This document shows, piece by piece, positions 1 through 6,655 of a stretch of 9,447 nucleotides of DNA. The DNA is taken from positions 1-9,447 of the forward strand of contig CANFYD010000114.1 in assembly GCA_947450745.1 (NCBI GenBank), read 5' to 3'. The stretch's first letter is position 1; every line of letters begins with the position of its first letter. Below the pieces are notes generated by a model. That model saw only the letters and a list, made by a program, of their open reading frames with translations, did not search any database and was not told where the DNA came from. The position numbers and the translations under genes were made by a program. This stretch comes from Burkholderiales bacterium (GTDB taxonomy: Bacteria > Pseudomonadota > Gammaproteobacteria > Burkholderiales > Burkholderiaceae_C).

Positions 1-2086
1 AAGTGGCACGGCTGACGGCCAAGGGGTCGCTTTGCTGCATCGGCTTGGGCAACCAGCGCAGGCCGAGCAGGAACAGCACGACGGTGACCACTTCGACCGC
101 CAATTGCGTCAGTGCCAGGTCGGGGGCCGAGAACCAGGCAAAGGTCAGGCACATGGCCAAGCCGACCACGCCCAGCAGCGTCAGCGCAGCCAGGCGGTGG
201 AACTTGGCCTGCCAAGCGGCACCCAGGGCGCAGGCACCGCCGATCACCCACAGCAAGACGAACTCGGGCGTGACTGGCACGCGGACCCGGTCGCCCCAGC
301 TCAGCGGCACGATCAAGGCCGAGCCCAACGCCGCCGCCATCGCCACCACCAGCATCCAGAGCACTTGCGTCTGCAAGCGCCGTGTGCCGCCCAGTCGCAG
401 CGCCGCGCGCGCGAACGCAGTGGCCAGGGTCAGCGTGCGCTCGAACCAGCGCTTGCCGTCGAAGACATGGATCAGCGGCGTGGTCTTCAAGGCTCGCTTT
501 TTGAAGCGCGCAGCAAACACGCCGTACACGCTGATGCCGATGGCAGTGGCCAGCAAGCTCATCAACAGCGGCGTGTTGAAGCCATGCCAGACCGCCAGGC
601 TGTAGGCCGGCAGCACGGTGCCGCCCACCACCGGCAGCGCGGCCGTCGCCAGCACCGGGCCGATCACCAAGGCCGGGGCCACGCCGACCACCACGCAGAC
701 CAGCACCAACAACTCGATCGGCACCCGCATCCAGTGCACCGGCTCATGCGGCTGGCGCGGCAGGTTCCTGGGCGGCGCACCAAAGAACACCGAATGGCCG
801 AAGCGCAAGGCATAGACCACCGCAAACACCGCCGCCAGCGTGGCCGCCAACGGCAGGCCGAGCTCAACCCAGGGGTGGGTGCTGACGAACACCGTCTCGG
901 CGAAGAACATTTCCTTCGACAAAAAGCCGTTCAACAGGGGCACGCCGGCCATCGCCCCACAGGCCACCATCGCCAGCGTGCCGGTGAACGGCATGCTGCG
1001 GAACAGGCCGCTGAGCCGCCGCATGTCGCGCGTGCCGGTTTCGTGGTCGATGATGCCGACCGACATGAACAGCGAGGCTTTGAAAGTGGCGTGATTCATC
1101 ATGTGAAAGACCGCCGCCACCGCGGCCAGCGGGCTGTTCAGCCCCAGCAGCAGCGTGATCAGCCCGAGGTGGCTGATGGTGGAATAGGCCAGCAAACCCT
1201 TCAGGTCGTTCTGGAACATCGCCGCGTAGGCGCCGAGCAACAGCGTGGCCAAGCCGGTGCCGCCGACGATCCAGAACCAGGTGTCGGTGCCCGCCAGCAC
1301 CGGCCACAACCGCGCCAGCAAAAACACGCCGGCCTTGACCATGGTGGCGGAATGCAGATAAGCCGACACCGGCGTCGGTGCCGACATCGCATGCGGCAGC
1401 CAGAAGTGAAACGGAAACTGCGCGCTCTTGGTGAACGCACCCAGCAACACCAAGCCCAGCGCCAGCGGGTACAGCGCATGGCCGCGCACCAGATCGCCGG
1501 CCGCCAGCACCACATCCAGCTCGTAACTGCCGACGATATGGCCCAGCAGCAGCACACCGGCCAGCAAGGCCAAGCCTCCGGTGGCGGTGACGGTAAAGGC
1601 CATGCGAGCGCCACGGCGGGCGTCTTTGCGGTGGTGCCAGTAACCGATCAGCAAGAAGGAGAACACGCTGGTCAGTTCCCAGAACAGCACCAGTTGCAGC
1701 AAGTTGCCGCTCACCACGACCCCGAGCATGGCCCCCATGAAGCCGAGCAACAGGGCATAAAACCGCGCCGCCGGGTCATCGGGCGACAAGTAATAGCGCG
1801 CATACATCACCACCAGCACGCCCATGCCGCTGACCAGCATCGCAAACATCCAAGCAAAGCCGTCGAGGCGTACCACCAGGTCCAGCCCCAAGCTGGGCAG
1901 CCAGACAAGCCGTTCGGTCAGCACGCCGCCGTCCCGCACCTCGGGGTAAAGCAGCGCCAAGGGCACGGCCACGGCCAGCGCCACCAGGCCGGCCCAGATC
2001 GATTCGAGATTGCGCGCATTGGTCGGCAACAGCGCCGCGATGGCACTGCCGATGAATGGCAAAAAAAGCAGCAAAAGCAAGGACAT
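1..2086 (-). CDS. mrpA: Monovalent cation/H+ antiporter subunit A (MrpA/PhaA), 3' end cut by window edge
   Basis: Large membrane subunit of the Mrp/Pha/Mnh-type Na+(K+)/H+ antiporter in the inner membrane, related to the proton-pumping NuoL/ND5 subunits of complex I. The visible ~695 residues begin MSLLLLLFLPFIGSA and are almost entirely hydrophobic helices. Family signatures seen: FWELTS (Glu about residue 137), FTKSAQFPFHFWLP (Lys about 220), PTPVSAYLHSATMVKAG (Lys about 251) and NGFLSKEMFFAE. These belong to the proton-antiporter core; the Glu and two Lys match the family's essential charged residues. The last visible part, FAWFSAPDLALTQLAVEVVTVV, is the DUF4040-type C-terminal region, which separates MrpA from NuoL. 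The frame is still open at base 1; in Burkholderiales the protein is often ~960 residues with a fused MrpB part, and subunits C to G normally follow, here off the left edge. The ATG at 2086 has no good Shine-Dalgarno. An in-frame GTG at 2128 is possible but less likely, because the ATG begins directly with the first membrane helix. Confidence 0.93.
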   Translation of the reverse strand, partial: MSLLLLLFLPFIGSAIAALLPTNARNLESIWAGLVALAVAVPLALLYPEVRDGGVLTERLVWLPSLGLDLVVRLDGFAWMFAMLVSGMGVLVVMYARYYLSPDDPAARFYALLLGFMGAMLGVVVSGNLLQLVLFWELTSVFSFLLIGYWHHRKDARRGARMAFTVTATGGLALLAGVLLLGHIVGSYELDVVLAAGDLVRGHALYPLALGLVLLGAFTKSAQFPFHFWLPHAMSAPTPVSAYLHSATMVKAGVFLLARLWPVLAGTDTWFWIVGGTGLATLLLGAYAAMFQNDLKGLLAYSTISHLGLITLLLGLNSPLAAVAAVFHMMNHATFKASLFMSVGIIDHETGTRDMRRLSGLFRSMPFTGTLAMVACGAMAGVPLLNGFLSKEMFFAETVFVSTHPWVELGLPLAATLAAVFAVVYALRFGHSVFFGAPPRNLPRQPHEPVHWMRVPIELLVLVCVVVGVAPALVIGPVLATAALPVVGGTVLPAYSLAVWHGFNTPLLMSLLATAIGISVYGVFAARFKKRALKTTPLIHVFDGKRWFERTLTLATAFARAALRLGGTRRLQTQVLWMLVVAMAAALGSALIVPLSWGDRVRVPVTPEFVLLWVIGGACALGAAWQAKFHRLAALTLLGVVGLAMCLTFAWFSAPDLALTQLAVEVVTVVLFLLGLRWLPKPMQQSDPLAVSRAT

Positions 2087-2197
2087 AGCCGCCGAGTCTA
2101 AAGTACGCAGCGAGCTCGACAGGCGCACTCTGCTGGCGGCGCCGGGCTTGCCGCAACCGCCACTTGGACGAACGGAGTGACAGCTAACGCGGCGGAT

Positions 2198-2470
2198 TCA
2201 GGCCACTGGCGAAGCCGCCCCGGCCAATTCGGCCCGCTCGGCTGTCAACTTCAGCGCCAACCGCAAGGCATCGACATCGGTCTTGATGACGTAGTGCAGC
2301 TTGACGCGCTCCAAGTGCGCCACGCTCTCGGCATCGAGGCCGGCGGTGATGGTGCGCCCCCCTTGCTCGACCAAGATGCGCTTGCGGCGCACGGCGGAGC
2401 GCTCCGAACTGCTCAAGGCCACGCCGGTGGGAGGCCGGCCCCGACGCTTGGGCTCTGCGCTGTCTGTCAT
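2198..2470 (-). CDS. Small ribbon-helix-helix-like protein with N-terminal basic GRP motif, function unknown
   Basis: A 90-residue protein not recognised as a named gene. Residues 8-13 are KRRGRP, an AT-hook-like basic patch, followed by an arginine-rich stretch (about 24-31). Then comes a short strand-like segment GRTITAGLDAES (38-49), and two helices at about 49-59 and 64-79 (DVDALRLALKLTAER). This strand-helix-helix order, with a threonine-rich strand before LDAE, resembles ribbon-helix-helix (CopG/Arc-like) DNA-binding proteins, so a DNA-binding or regulatory role is inferred. The ATG at 2470 is preceded by a clear Shine-Dalgarno (AAGGAA, about 8 nt upstream), which supports a real gene. 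It lies 111 nt upstream of mrpA on the same strand and is divergent from the lactate permease, so it might act on either. The 111-nt gap shows no convincing promoter or terminator. An unrelated short conserved hypothetical protein cannot be excluded. Confidence 0.75.
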   Translation of the reverse strand: MTDSAEPKRRGRPPTGVALSSSERSAVRRKRILVEQGGRTITAGLDAESVAHLERVKLHYVIKTDVDALRLALKLTAERAELAGAASPVA

Positions 2471-2793
2471 TTGGTTTTTCCTTCGGTTCAGGGCTGGGCC
2501 GAATGCGGGCCACGGCGGCCGAGTTTATCTGCCGGCACCGTGCCCAAGCCCAAGCCTGGTGCCCCGTGCCCTGCGCACCGTGCCCGACAACAAGCCGCAG
2601 GCTGCGTGACGAAACCAGGCGATTCGCGCCCGACGCCGCCAAACATCCCACCAGTGTTTACCCTGGCATTTCGGCCTATTCAGTCACATTTGTGCGCTGT
2701 GCGTGTCGGCCGGAATCCGCGCGGCACGATCGGCAACTTGTGGCGGCAATACTGAAGCGTTACTTAAATTCTCATAAAAATAAAGGACCGTGC
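2471..2793. other. Divergent intergenic region between the RHH-like gene and lactate permease
   Basis: This 323-nt stretch holds no supportable gene; open frames through it (for example from an ATG at 2503) lack coding character. It must carry promoters in both directions. On the minus strand, a weak pair TTGGGC / GATAAA lies about 60-90 nt upstream of the RHH-like start. On the plus strand, the last 45 nt before lldP turn sharply AT-rich (2748-2784), as expected of a promoter and ribosome-loading region. Possible -10 elements are TAAATT (2765-2770) and CATAAA (2773-2778), but no good -35 is seen. The GC-rich part (2531-2590) contains the repeats listed separately. CACATTTGTG (2686-2695) is a short dyad of unknown meaning. 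Confidence 0.6.
2534..2585. repeat. Two copies of GCACCGTGCCC, each centred on a GCAC-C-GTGC dyad
   Basis: The 11-mer GCACCGTGCCC occurs at 2535-2545 and again at 2575-2585, exactly 40 bp apart (about four helical turns). Each contains the dyad GCAC-C-GTGC; the first extends to GGCAC-C-GTGCC (2534-2544). A related CCCCGTGCCC lies between them (2562-2571). The position between two divergent genes, one a putative DNA-binding protein, would suit an operator pair. In DNA this GC-rich, chance repetition is also plausible. Confidence 0.4.
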
Positions 2794-4485
2794 ATGAGCC
2801 AGACTCTGCTTTCTCTCTTGGCCTTCGCCCCGCTGGTGCTGGCCGCCGTGCTGTTGGTGGGCTTGAACTGGCCGGCCAAACGCGCCATGCCGGTGGTGTT
2901 GCTGGTCACCGTCCTGATCGCCTTGATGGCGTGGGACATGTCCATCAACCGCGTCTTGGCGTCCGGCCTGCAAGGCCTGGTGTTGACCGGCTCCATCCTG
3001 TGGATTATTTTCGGCGCGATCTTGTTGCTGAACACGCTCAAACATTCCGGGGCCATCACCGCGATACGCGGCGGCTTTTCCAATATCAGCCCCGACCGCC
3101 GCGTCCAAGTGGTGATCGTGGCTTGGCTGTTTGGCTGCTTTATCGAGGGTGCCTCGGGCTTTGGCACGCCGGCCGCTGTGGCCGCGCCCTTGCTGGTGGC
3201 GCTGGGGTTTCCGGCGCTCGGTGCCGTCATGCTGGGCATGATGGTGCAGTCCACCCCGGTGTCGTTCGGCGCGGTGGGCACGCCGATCGTGGTGGGCGTG
3301 TCGGGCGGCTTGGACAAGGCCGGGATTTCCGAGCAACTGCTCGCCCGTGGCTCGGACTGGGAAACCTTCTACCGCCTGATCACCTCCGAAGTGGCCATCA
3401 TGCATGCGGTGATCGGCATTGCGATGCCGCTCTTCATGTGCGTGATGCTGACGCGCTTTTTTGGCCGCAACAAATCGTGGCTGGAAGGCTTGGCGATTGC
3501 CCCGTTCGCTCTGTTTGCCGGCCTGGCTTTCGTGCTGCCTTACGCGGCCGCCGGGGTCTTTCTGGGCCCTGAATTTCCGTCCATGATCGGTGCGCTGGTC
3601 GGGCTGCTGATCGTGGTGCCGGCGGCCAAAGCGGGCTTTCTGTTGCCCAAGAAGCCCTGGGACTTTGCCGAGGCCAAGGACTGGCCGGTGCAATGGATGG
3701 GCAGCGTCGAAATCAAGCTGGACGAGTTGACCGCCAAGCCGATGTCGGTCGGCTTGGCTTGGCTGCCCTACTTGCTGCTGGCCGGCCTGCTGGTGCTGTC
3801 GCGCGTCAACGCCGATGTGAAAGCGTTCTTTTTGAACAATCTGGTGCTGCGCTGGACCAACATCCTGGGCGAGACCGGCCTGTCCGGCAGCATCGAGTTC
3901 CTCTACTTGCCCGGCGGCATCATGGTGCTGGTGGTGCTGGCCACTTTTGTGCTGCAGCGCATGCAGTTCTCGGGACTGAAGGCGGCGGTCAGCGAGTCGT
4001 CGCGCACCTTGCTGGGTGCCGGCTTTGTGCTGATCTTCACCATCCCGATGGTGCGCATCCTGATCAACTCCGGGGTCAACCTCGGCGACCTGCCCTCGAT
4101 GCCCCGCGCCATGGCCGAATTGGTCTCCAGCAGCGTCGGCAACGTCTATCCGTTTTTTGCCGCCACGGTCGGTGCGCTGGGCGCCTTCATCGCCGGCTCC
4201 AACACGGTGTCCAACCTGATGATGGCGCAGTTCCAGTTCGACACCGCGCACTTGATCGGCGTCTCGGGTGCCTTGCTGGTGGCCGCGCAGGCCGTCGGCG
4301 CCGCAGCCGGCAACATGATCGCCATTCACAACGTGGTGGCCGCCTCCGCCACCGTCGGCCTGCTCGGCCGCGAAGGTCAGGTACTGCGCATGACCATCAT
4401 TCCCACCACCTACTACCTGATCATGGCCGGCCTGCTGACCCTGCTCGCCATCCATGTGATCGGCGTCACAGATGCGCTGATGTAG
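2794..4485 (+). CDS. lldP: L-lactate permease, LctP family
   Basis: A 563-residue inner-membrane transporter of the lactate permease family (TC 2.A.14; E. coli LldP is 551 residues), which imports L-lactate, and often D-lactate or glycolate, with protons. About a dozen hydrophobic helices are visible along the whole length. Family signatures include GCFIEGASGFGTPAAVAAPLL (about 114-134), QSTPVSFGAVGTPIVVGVSGG (about 152-172) and, near the C-terminus, ATVGALGAFIAGSNTVSN followed by LMMAQFQF (about 457-482). The ATG at 2794 is preceded by AAAGGA (2782-2787) at an ideal distance, and the protein then begins with a short polar stretch and a helix as in homologues. Upstream in-frame ATGs would add non-membrane sequence without a ribosome site. 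No lactate dehydrogenase gene (lldD, lldEFG, dld) or lldR regulator is adjacent in the window, so the permease appears to be a single-gene unit. Confidence 0.95.
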   Translation: MSQTLLSLLAFAPLVLAAVLLVGLNWPAKRAMPVVLLVTVLIALMAWDMSINRVLASGLQGLVLTGSILWIIFGAILLLNTLKHSGAITAIRGGFSNISPDRRVQVVIVAWLFGCFIEGASGFGTPAAVAAPLLVALGFPALGAVMLGMMVQSTPVSFGAVGTPIVVGVSGGLDKAGISEQLLARGSDWETFYRLITSEVAIMHAVIGIAMPLFMCVMLTRFFGRNKSWLEGLAIAPFALFAGLAFVLPYAAAGVFLGPEFPSMIGALVGLLIVVPAAKAGFLLPKKPWDFAEAKDWPVQWMGSVEIKLDELTAKPMSVGLAWLPYLLLAGLLVLSRVNADVKAFFLNNLVLRWTNILGETGLSGSIEFLYLPGGIMVLVVLATFVLQRMQFSGLKAAVSESSRTLLGAGFVLIFTIPMVRILINSGVNLGDLPSMPRAMAELVSSSVGNVYPFFAATVGALGAFIAGSNTVSNLMMAQFQFDTAHLIGVSGALLVAAQAVGAAAGNMIAIHNVVAASATVGLLGREGQVLRMTIIPTTYYLIMAGLLTLLAIHVIGVTDALM

Positions 4486-4499
4486 GACGTTAATACAGA

Positions 4500-4543
4500 G
4501 CACCGCACCGAGGTCCTGGACAACAACCGGGGAGCTGCGGTGC
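4500..4543. repeat. Inverted repeat downstream of lldP, possible weak terminator
   Basis: GCACCGCA (4500-4507) and TGCGGTGC (4536-4543) form a perfect 8-bp inverted repeat around a 28-nt loop, 15 nt after the lldP stop. No T-run follows directly; the nearest is CTTTTG around 4558. A typical intrinsic terminator is therefore not shown, although this is the only candidate for ending lldP transcription before the next promoter. Confidence 0.4.
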
Positions 4544-4560
4544 CTGCCGAGCTTGAGCTT

Positions 4561-4591
4561 TTGACATGGCTTGAACTACTCAGTTCATAAT
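4561..4591 (+). promoter_or_regulatory. Sigma70-like promoter for the mipA-like/lipoprotein operon
   Basis: A perfect -35 TTGACA (4561-4566) and a 5/6 -10 CATAAT (4586-4591) are separated by 19 nt. That spacing is longer than the optimal 17 and is typical of weak or regulated promoters. Transcription would begin near 4598, which excludes the ATG at 4590 as the translation start and favours 4623. The local sequence is AT-rich compared with its surroundings, and the putative operator overlaps the -10. Confidence 0.6.
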
Positions 4592-4608
4592 GAAACTCAT
4601 TAGTTCAA
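4571..4608. promoter_or_regulatory. Tandem palindromic operator over the -10 and start site
   Basis: Four half-sites alternate in orientation at 4572-4577 (TGAACT), 4582-4587 (AGTTCA), 4592-4597 (GAAACT) and 4602-4607 (AGTTCA), exactly 10 bp from each other. The first two make a perfect 6-4-6 dyad. The last two make a dyad with a perfect AACT-N4-AGTT core. The outermost arms TTGAACTA and TAGTTCAA are also perfect inverted repeats. This is the geometry of two dimers on one DNA face covering the -10 and transcription start, as for TetR- or MarR-like repressors. The regulator family is inferred; no such gene lies in the window. Confidence 0.7.
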
Positions 4609-4622
4609 CCGAGTACTCATCC

Positions 4623-5471
4623 ATGACCGACGCGCTCCTCCCCCTCACACCCGCGCCTACCGCACTGGTTCTTGTTTTAGCCTCGCTCACCAGCCTCGGT
4701 GCGGCAGCGCAAGTACCCGCTGGCGCGCCGCTGTGGGAGCTTGGTGGTGTGGCCGTCGGTGTCTCGCAACAGGCCTATCCGGGCTCGGACCAGCAAGTCA
4801 AGCGGGCGCTGGCCCTGCCCTTCTTTGTCTACCGGGGCGAGGTACTGCGCGCCGACCGCGACACGGCCGGCCTTCGGGCCGTCAAGACCGATAACTTCGA
4901 GATCGATGTCGGCGTCGCCGGTGCATTTGGTTCCAACAGCAACGCGATCGAAGCCCGACGCGGCATGCGCGATCTGGGCACGCTGGTGGAGCTGGGGCCA
5001 CGTCTGAAATGGAATCTGGGTGCAGCGCCGGGCGGTGGTCTGTGGCGCGCCGAGTTCCCGCTGCGAGCCGTGTTCGACTTGAGCGACGGGGCTGCTCGGC
5101 GAGGTCTGAGCTTCGAGCCGAAATTGGTGTTCGATCGCCAAACCCGCAGCGGCTGGCGCTACAGCACCAGCGTCAGCGCCATCGTGGCAGACACGCAACT
5201 GGCCCGCACCTTCTACGAAGTCGGCGGCGACTATGCCACCCCCTTTCGACCGGCCTACACGGCCAAAAGCGGTTTGCTGGCTTGGCGCCTGAGTACATTT
5301 GCCTCGCGCGAGCTCAGCCCCGATTGGCGCTTGTTCGGCTTCGCTCGGCTGGATTCCGTTGCCGGGAGCGCCAACGAAAACAGCCCCCTCGTGCGCCAAA
5401 CAAACGGTGCCTCGATCGGCTTGGGCGTGGCCTACACCTGGATGCGCTCGGCCCAGCGCGGCAACGACTGA
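4623..5471 (+). CDS. MipA/OmpV family outer-membrane protein
   Basis: A 282-residue predicted outer-membrane beta-barrel of the MipA/OmpV family. E. coli MipA is an MltA-interacting protein linking murein hydrolase and synthase, and other members act as porin-like or resistance-associated proteins. A signal peptide is visible: hydrophobic residues about 12-28, then GAAA before QVPAG as a likely signal peptidase I site. After it comes the family's opening GGVAVGVSQQAYPGSD and the hallmark LPFFVYRGEVLRADRD, then alternating polar/hydrophobic strands, ending GLGVAYTWMRSAQRGND. The ATG at 4623 was chosen because an in-frame ATG at 4590 lies inside the -10 element and operator. No strong Shine-Dalgarno precedes 4623 (only GAG at 4611-4613). 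The gene starts an operon: the lipoprotein gene begins 15 nt after its stop. Family assignment is confident; the exact function is not. Confidence 0.88.
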   Translation: MTDALLPLTPAPTALVLVLASLTSLGAAAQVPAGAPLWELGGVAVGVSQQAYPGSDQQVKRALALPFFVYRGEVLRADRDTAGLRAVKTDNFEIDVGVAGAFGSNSNAIEARRGMRDLGTLVELGPRLKWNLGAAPGGGLWRAEFPLRAVFDLSDGAARRGLSFEPKLVFDRQTRSGWRYSTSVSAIVADTQLARTFYEVGGDYATPFRPAYTAKSGLLAWRLSTFASRELSPDWRLFGFARLDSVAGSANENSPLVRQTNGASIGLGVAYTWMRSAQRGND

Positions 5472-5486
5472 TCGCGCCGCCTAGCC

Positions 5487-6569
5487 ATGCGCCTTCACCG
5501 CTACGCCACGTTTTTGCTGACCTGCCTGCTGACGGCATGCGCTGCAGTCAATCCTCACTACGATGTCAGCAAGAAGCACCACCGCCCCGACGGGTTCAAC
5601 AACAACTACATCGACAACTGGCGTGCTGGCCAACCGAGCTTTTGGGCCTGGCAGCGGGACCGCTGGACAACGGGACTGCCTGCGCAAGACCCGTCACGGG
5701 TGAAGAGCGTGACGCCGGACTTGGCTTACCTGAAGTCCAACACGCGGGACGTCAGCGTCACCTGGATCGGGCACTCGACGGCGCTGTGGCAACTCAATGG
5801 CCTCAACATCCTGACCGACCCGCAGTTCAGCGAACGAGCCGCGCCATTGAGCTTTGCGGGCCCTCGGCGTGCAGTTGCCCTGCCCATGCAACTGGCGGAT
5901 TTACCGCGCATCGATGTGGTGCTCATCAGCCACAACCACTACGACCACCTGGATCGTCAGTCCGTGCTGCAACTCAAGCAGCAACCGGGTGGCCCCCCAC
6001 TGTTCATCGTGCCTTTGGGGCTGGACATCTGGTTGAACAACGAAGGCATCACGAACGTGCGGCCGCTGGATTGGTGGGACAGCTTCAGCGTGAAAGCGAC
6101 CCACGGTGAAGTGACCGTCCACTTGGTGCCGACACAGCACTGGTCAAGCCGAACACCGTGGGACCGCAATGCGAGCCTTTGGGGTGGCTTTGTGGCGCAA
6201 GCGACGGTTGAAGGGGAGCCGTATTCGATGTACTTTTCAGGGGACACCGGGTATTCAAAGGACTTTGCCGACATCGGTCAAAAGTTTGGCGGTTTCGATT
6301 TTTCGCAGATCGCCGTTGGCTGCTACCTGCCGCGCTGGTTCATGCGTGATCAGCACATCAACGAGGAAGAAGCGCTGAGAATTCACCTGGATGTGAAAAG
6401 CAAATTCTCGATCGGCGTGCACTGGGGCACATTTCGCCTCTGCGATGACCCGATCGACGCCCCGCTTGATGCACTGCCCAAAGCACGCAAGCAGCTTGCT
6501 GTTGATGACGCCGCCTTTGTGCTCTTAGCCCTGGGCCAAACCCATATCCTGCGTCGCTCCGCGAGATGA
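5487..6569 (+). CDS. NAPE-PLD/RomA-like metallo-beta-lactamase-fold lipoprotein
   Basis: A 360-residue MBL-fold metallohydrolase (COG2220 group, which includes eukaryotic N-acyl-phosphatidylethanolamine phospholipase D and enterobacterial RomA). The N-terminus is a lipoprotein signal with lipobox LTAC (Cys18). The +2 residue is Ala rather than Asp, which by the usual Lol rule points to the outer membrane. Metal-site motifs are complete: HNHYDH (His149, His151, Asp153, His154), PTQHWS (His218), SGDTG (Asp253) and VHWG (His312). Family-specific segments HHRPDGFNNN (31-40), FWAWQRDRW (52-60), TWIGHST (92-98) and TDPQFSERAAP (110-120) are also present. It should be catalytically active; a phospholipid or acylated amide substrate is inferred from the family only. 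It is co-transcribed with the mipA-like gene (15-nt gap) and ends at a strong terminator. No Shine-Dalgarno is seen before the start. Unlike its neighbours it uses six TTA or TCA codons. Confidence 0.9.
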   Translation: MRLHRYATFLLTCLLTACAAVNPHYDVSKKHHRPDGFNNNYIDNWRAGQPSFWAWQRDRWTTGLPAQDPSRVKSVTPDLAYLKSNTRDVSVTWIGHSTALWQLNGLNILTDPQFSERAAPLSFAGPRRAVALPMQLADLPRIDVVLISHNHYDHLDRQSVLQLKQQPGGPPLFIVPLGLDIWLNNEGITNVRPLDWWDSFSVKATHGEVTVHLVPTQHWSSRTPWDRNASLWGGFVAQATVEGEPYSMYFSGDTGYSKDFADIGQKFGGFDFSQIAVGCYLPRWFMRDQHINEEEALRIHLDVKSKFSIGVHWGTFRLCDDPIDAPLDALPKARKQLAVDDAAFVLLALGQTHILRRSAR

Positions 6570-6599
6570 GCCAGGCAAATCAAAATGCTCGAATAAATC

Positions 6600-6637
6600 A
6601 AAAAGCCCGGTAAATCTAAGATTTACCGGGCTTTTTT
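6600..6637. terminator. Bidirectional intrinsic terminator
   Basis: A near-perfect 18-bp stem (6600-6617 with 6619-6636) contains the core AGCCCGGTAAATCT and its complement. It has six Ts at 6632-6637 on the plus strand and five As at 6600-6604 that become Ts on the minus strand. It begins 31 nt after the lipoprotein stop and 12 nt past the tRNA 3' end from the other side. It therefore ends both the plus-strand operon and the converging tRNA (and relA) transcripts. Confidence 0.93.
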
Positions 6638-6655
6638 CCTACCAATTTTGGTAGG
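6638..6655. repeat. Perfect palindrome spanning the tRNA-Val 3' end and its trailer
   Basis: CCTACCAA (6638-6645), TT, TTGGTAGG (6648-6655) form a perfect 8-bp inverted repeat. The right arm is the mature 3' end of the tRNA on the minus strand (last acceptor bases, discriminator A and CCA). The trailer can therefore pair with it in the precursor RNA as a hairpin with a two-base loop, in practice somewhat larger. It directly abuts the terminator. Confidence 0.85.

Noticed and set aside
32..2101. Long plus-strand open frame (689 codons) opposite the antiporter gene
   Set aside because: It lies in exact codon register opposite mrpA, where antisense stops need TTA, CTA or TCA sense codons, which this GC-rich genome avoids. 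Its product is low-complexity Gln/His/Arg-rich, while the sense frame has clear family motifs.
2503..2793. Upstream in-frame ATG for the lactate permease
   Set aside because: It would add 97 residues of Arg/Cys/Pro-rich sequence before the first helix. The ATG at 2794 has an ideal ribosome site and gives the usual family length.
2764..4503. Minus-strand open frame (579 codons) opposite the lactate permease
   Set aside because: Same in-register antisense artefact; His/Gln/Arg-rich translation without domains, opposite a well-recognised transporter.
4590..4622. Upstream ATG for the mipA-like gene
   Set aside because: The codon overlaps the predicted -10 and the operator, so it would not be in the transcript; starting at 4623 gives a clean signal peptide.
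5009..6109. Plus-strand open frame (366 codons) bridging the mipA-like and lipoprotein genes
   Set aside because: Out of frame with both; Arg/Pro/His-rich with no motif, while both overlapped genes have complete family signatures.
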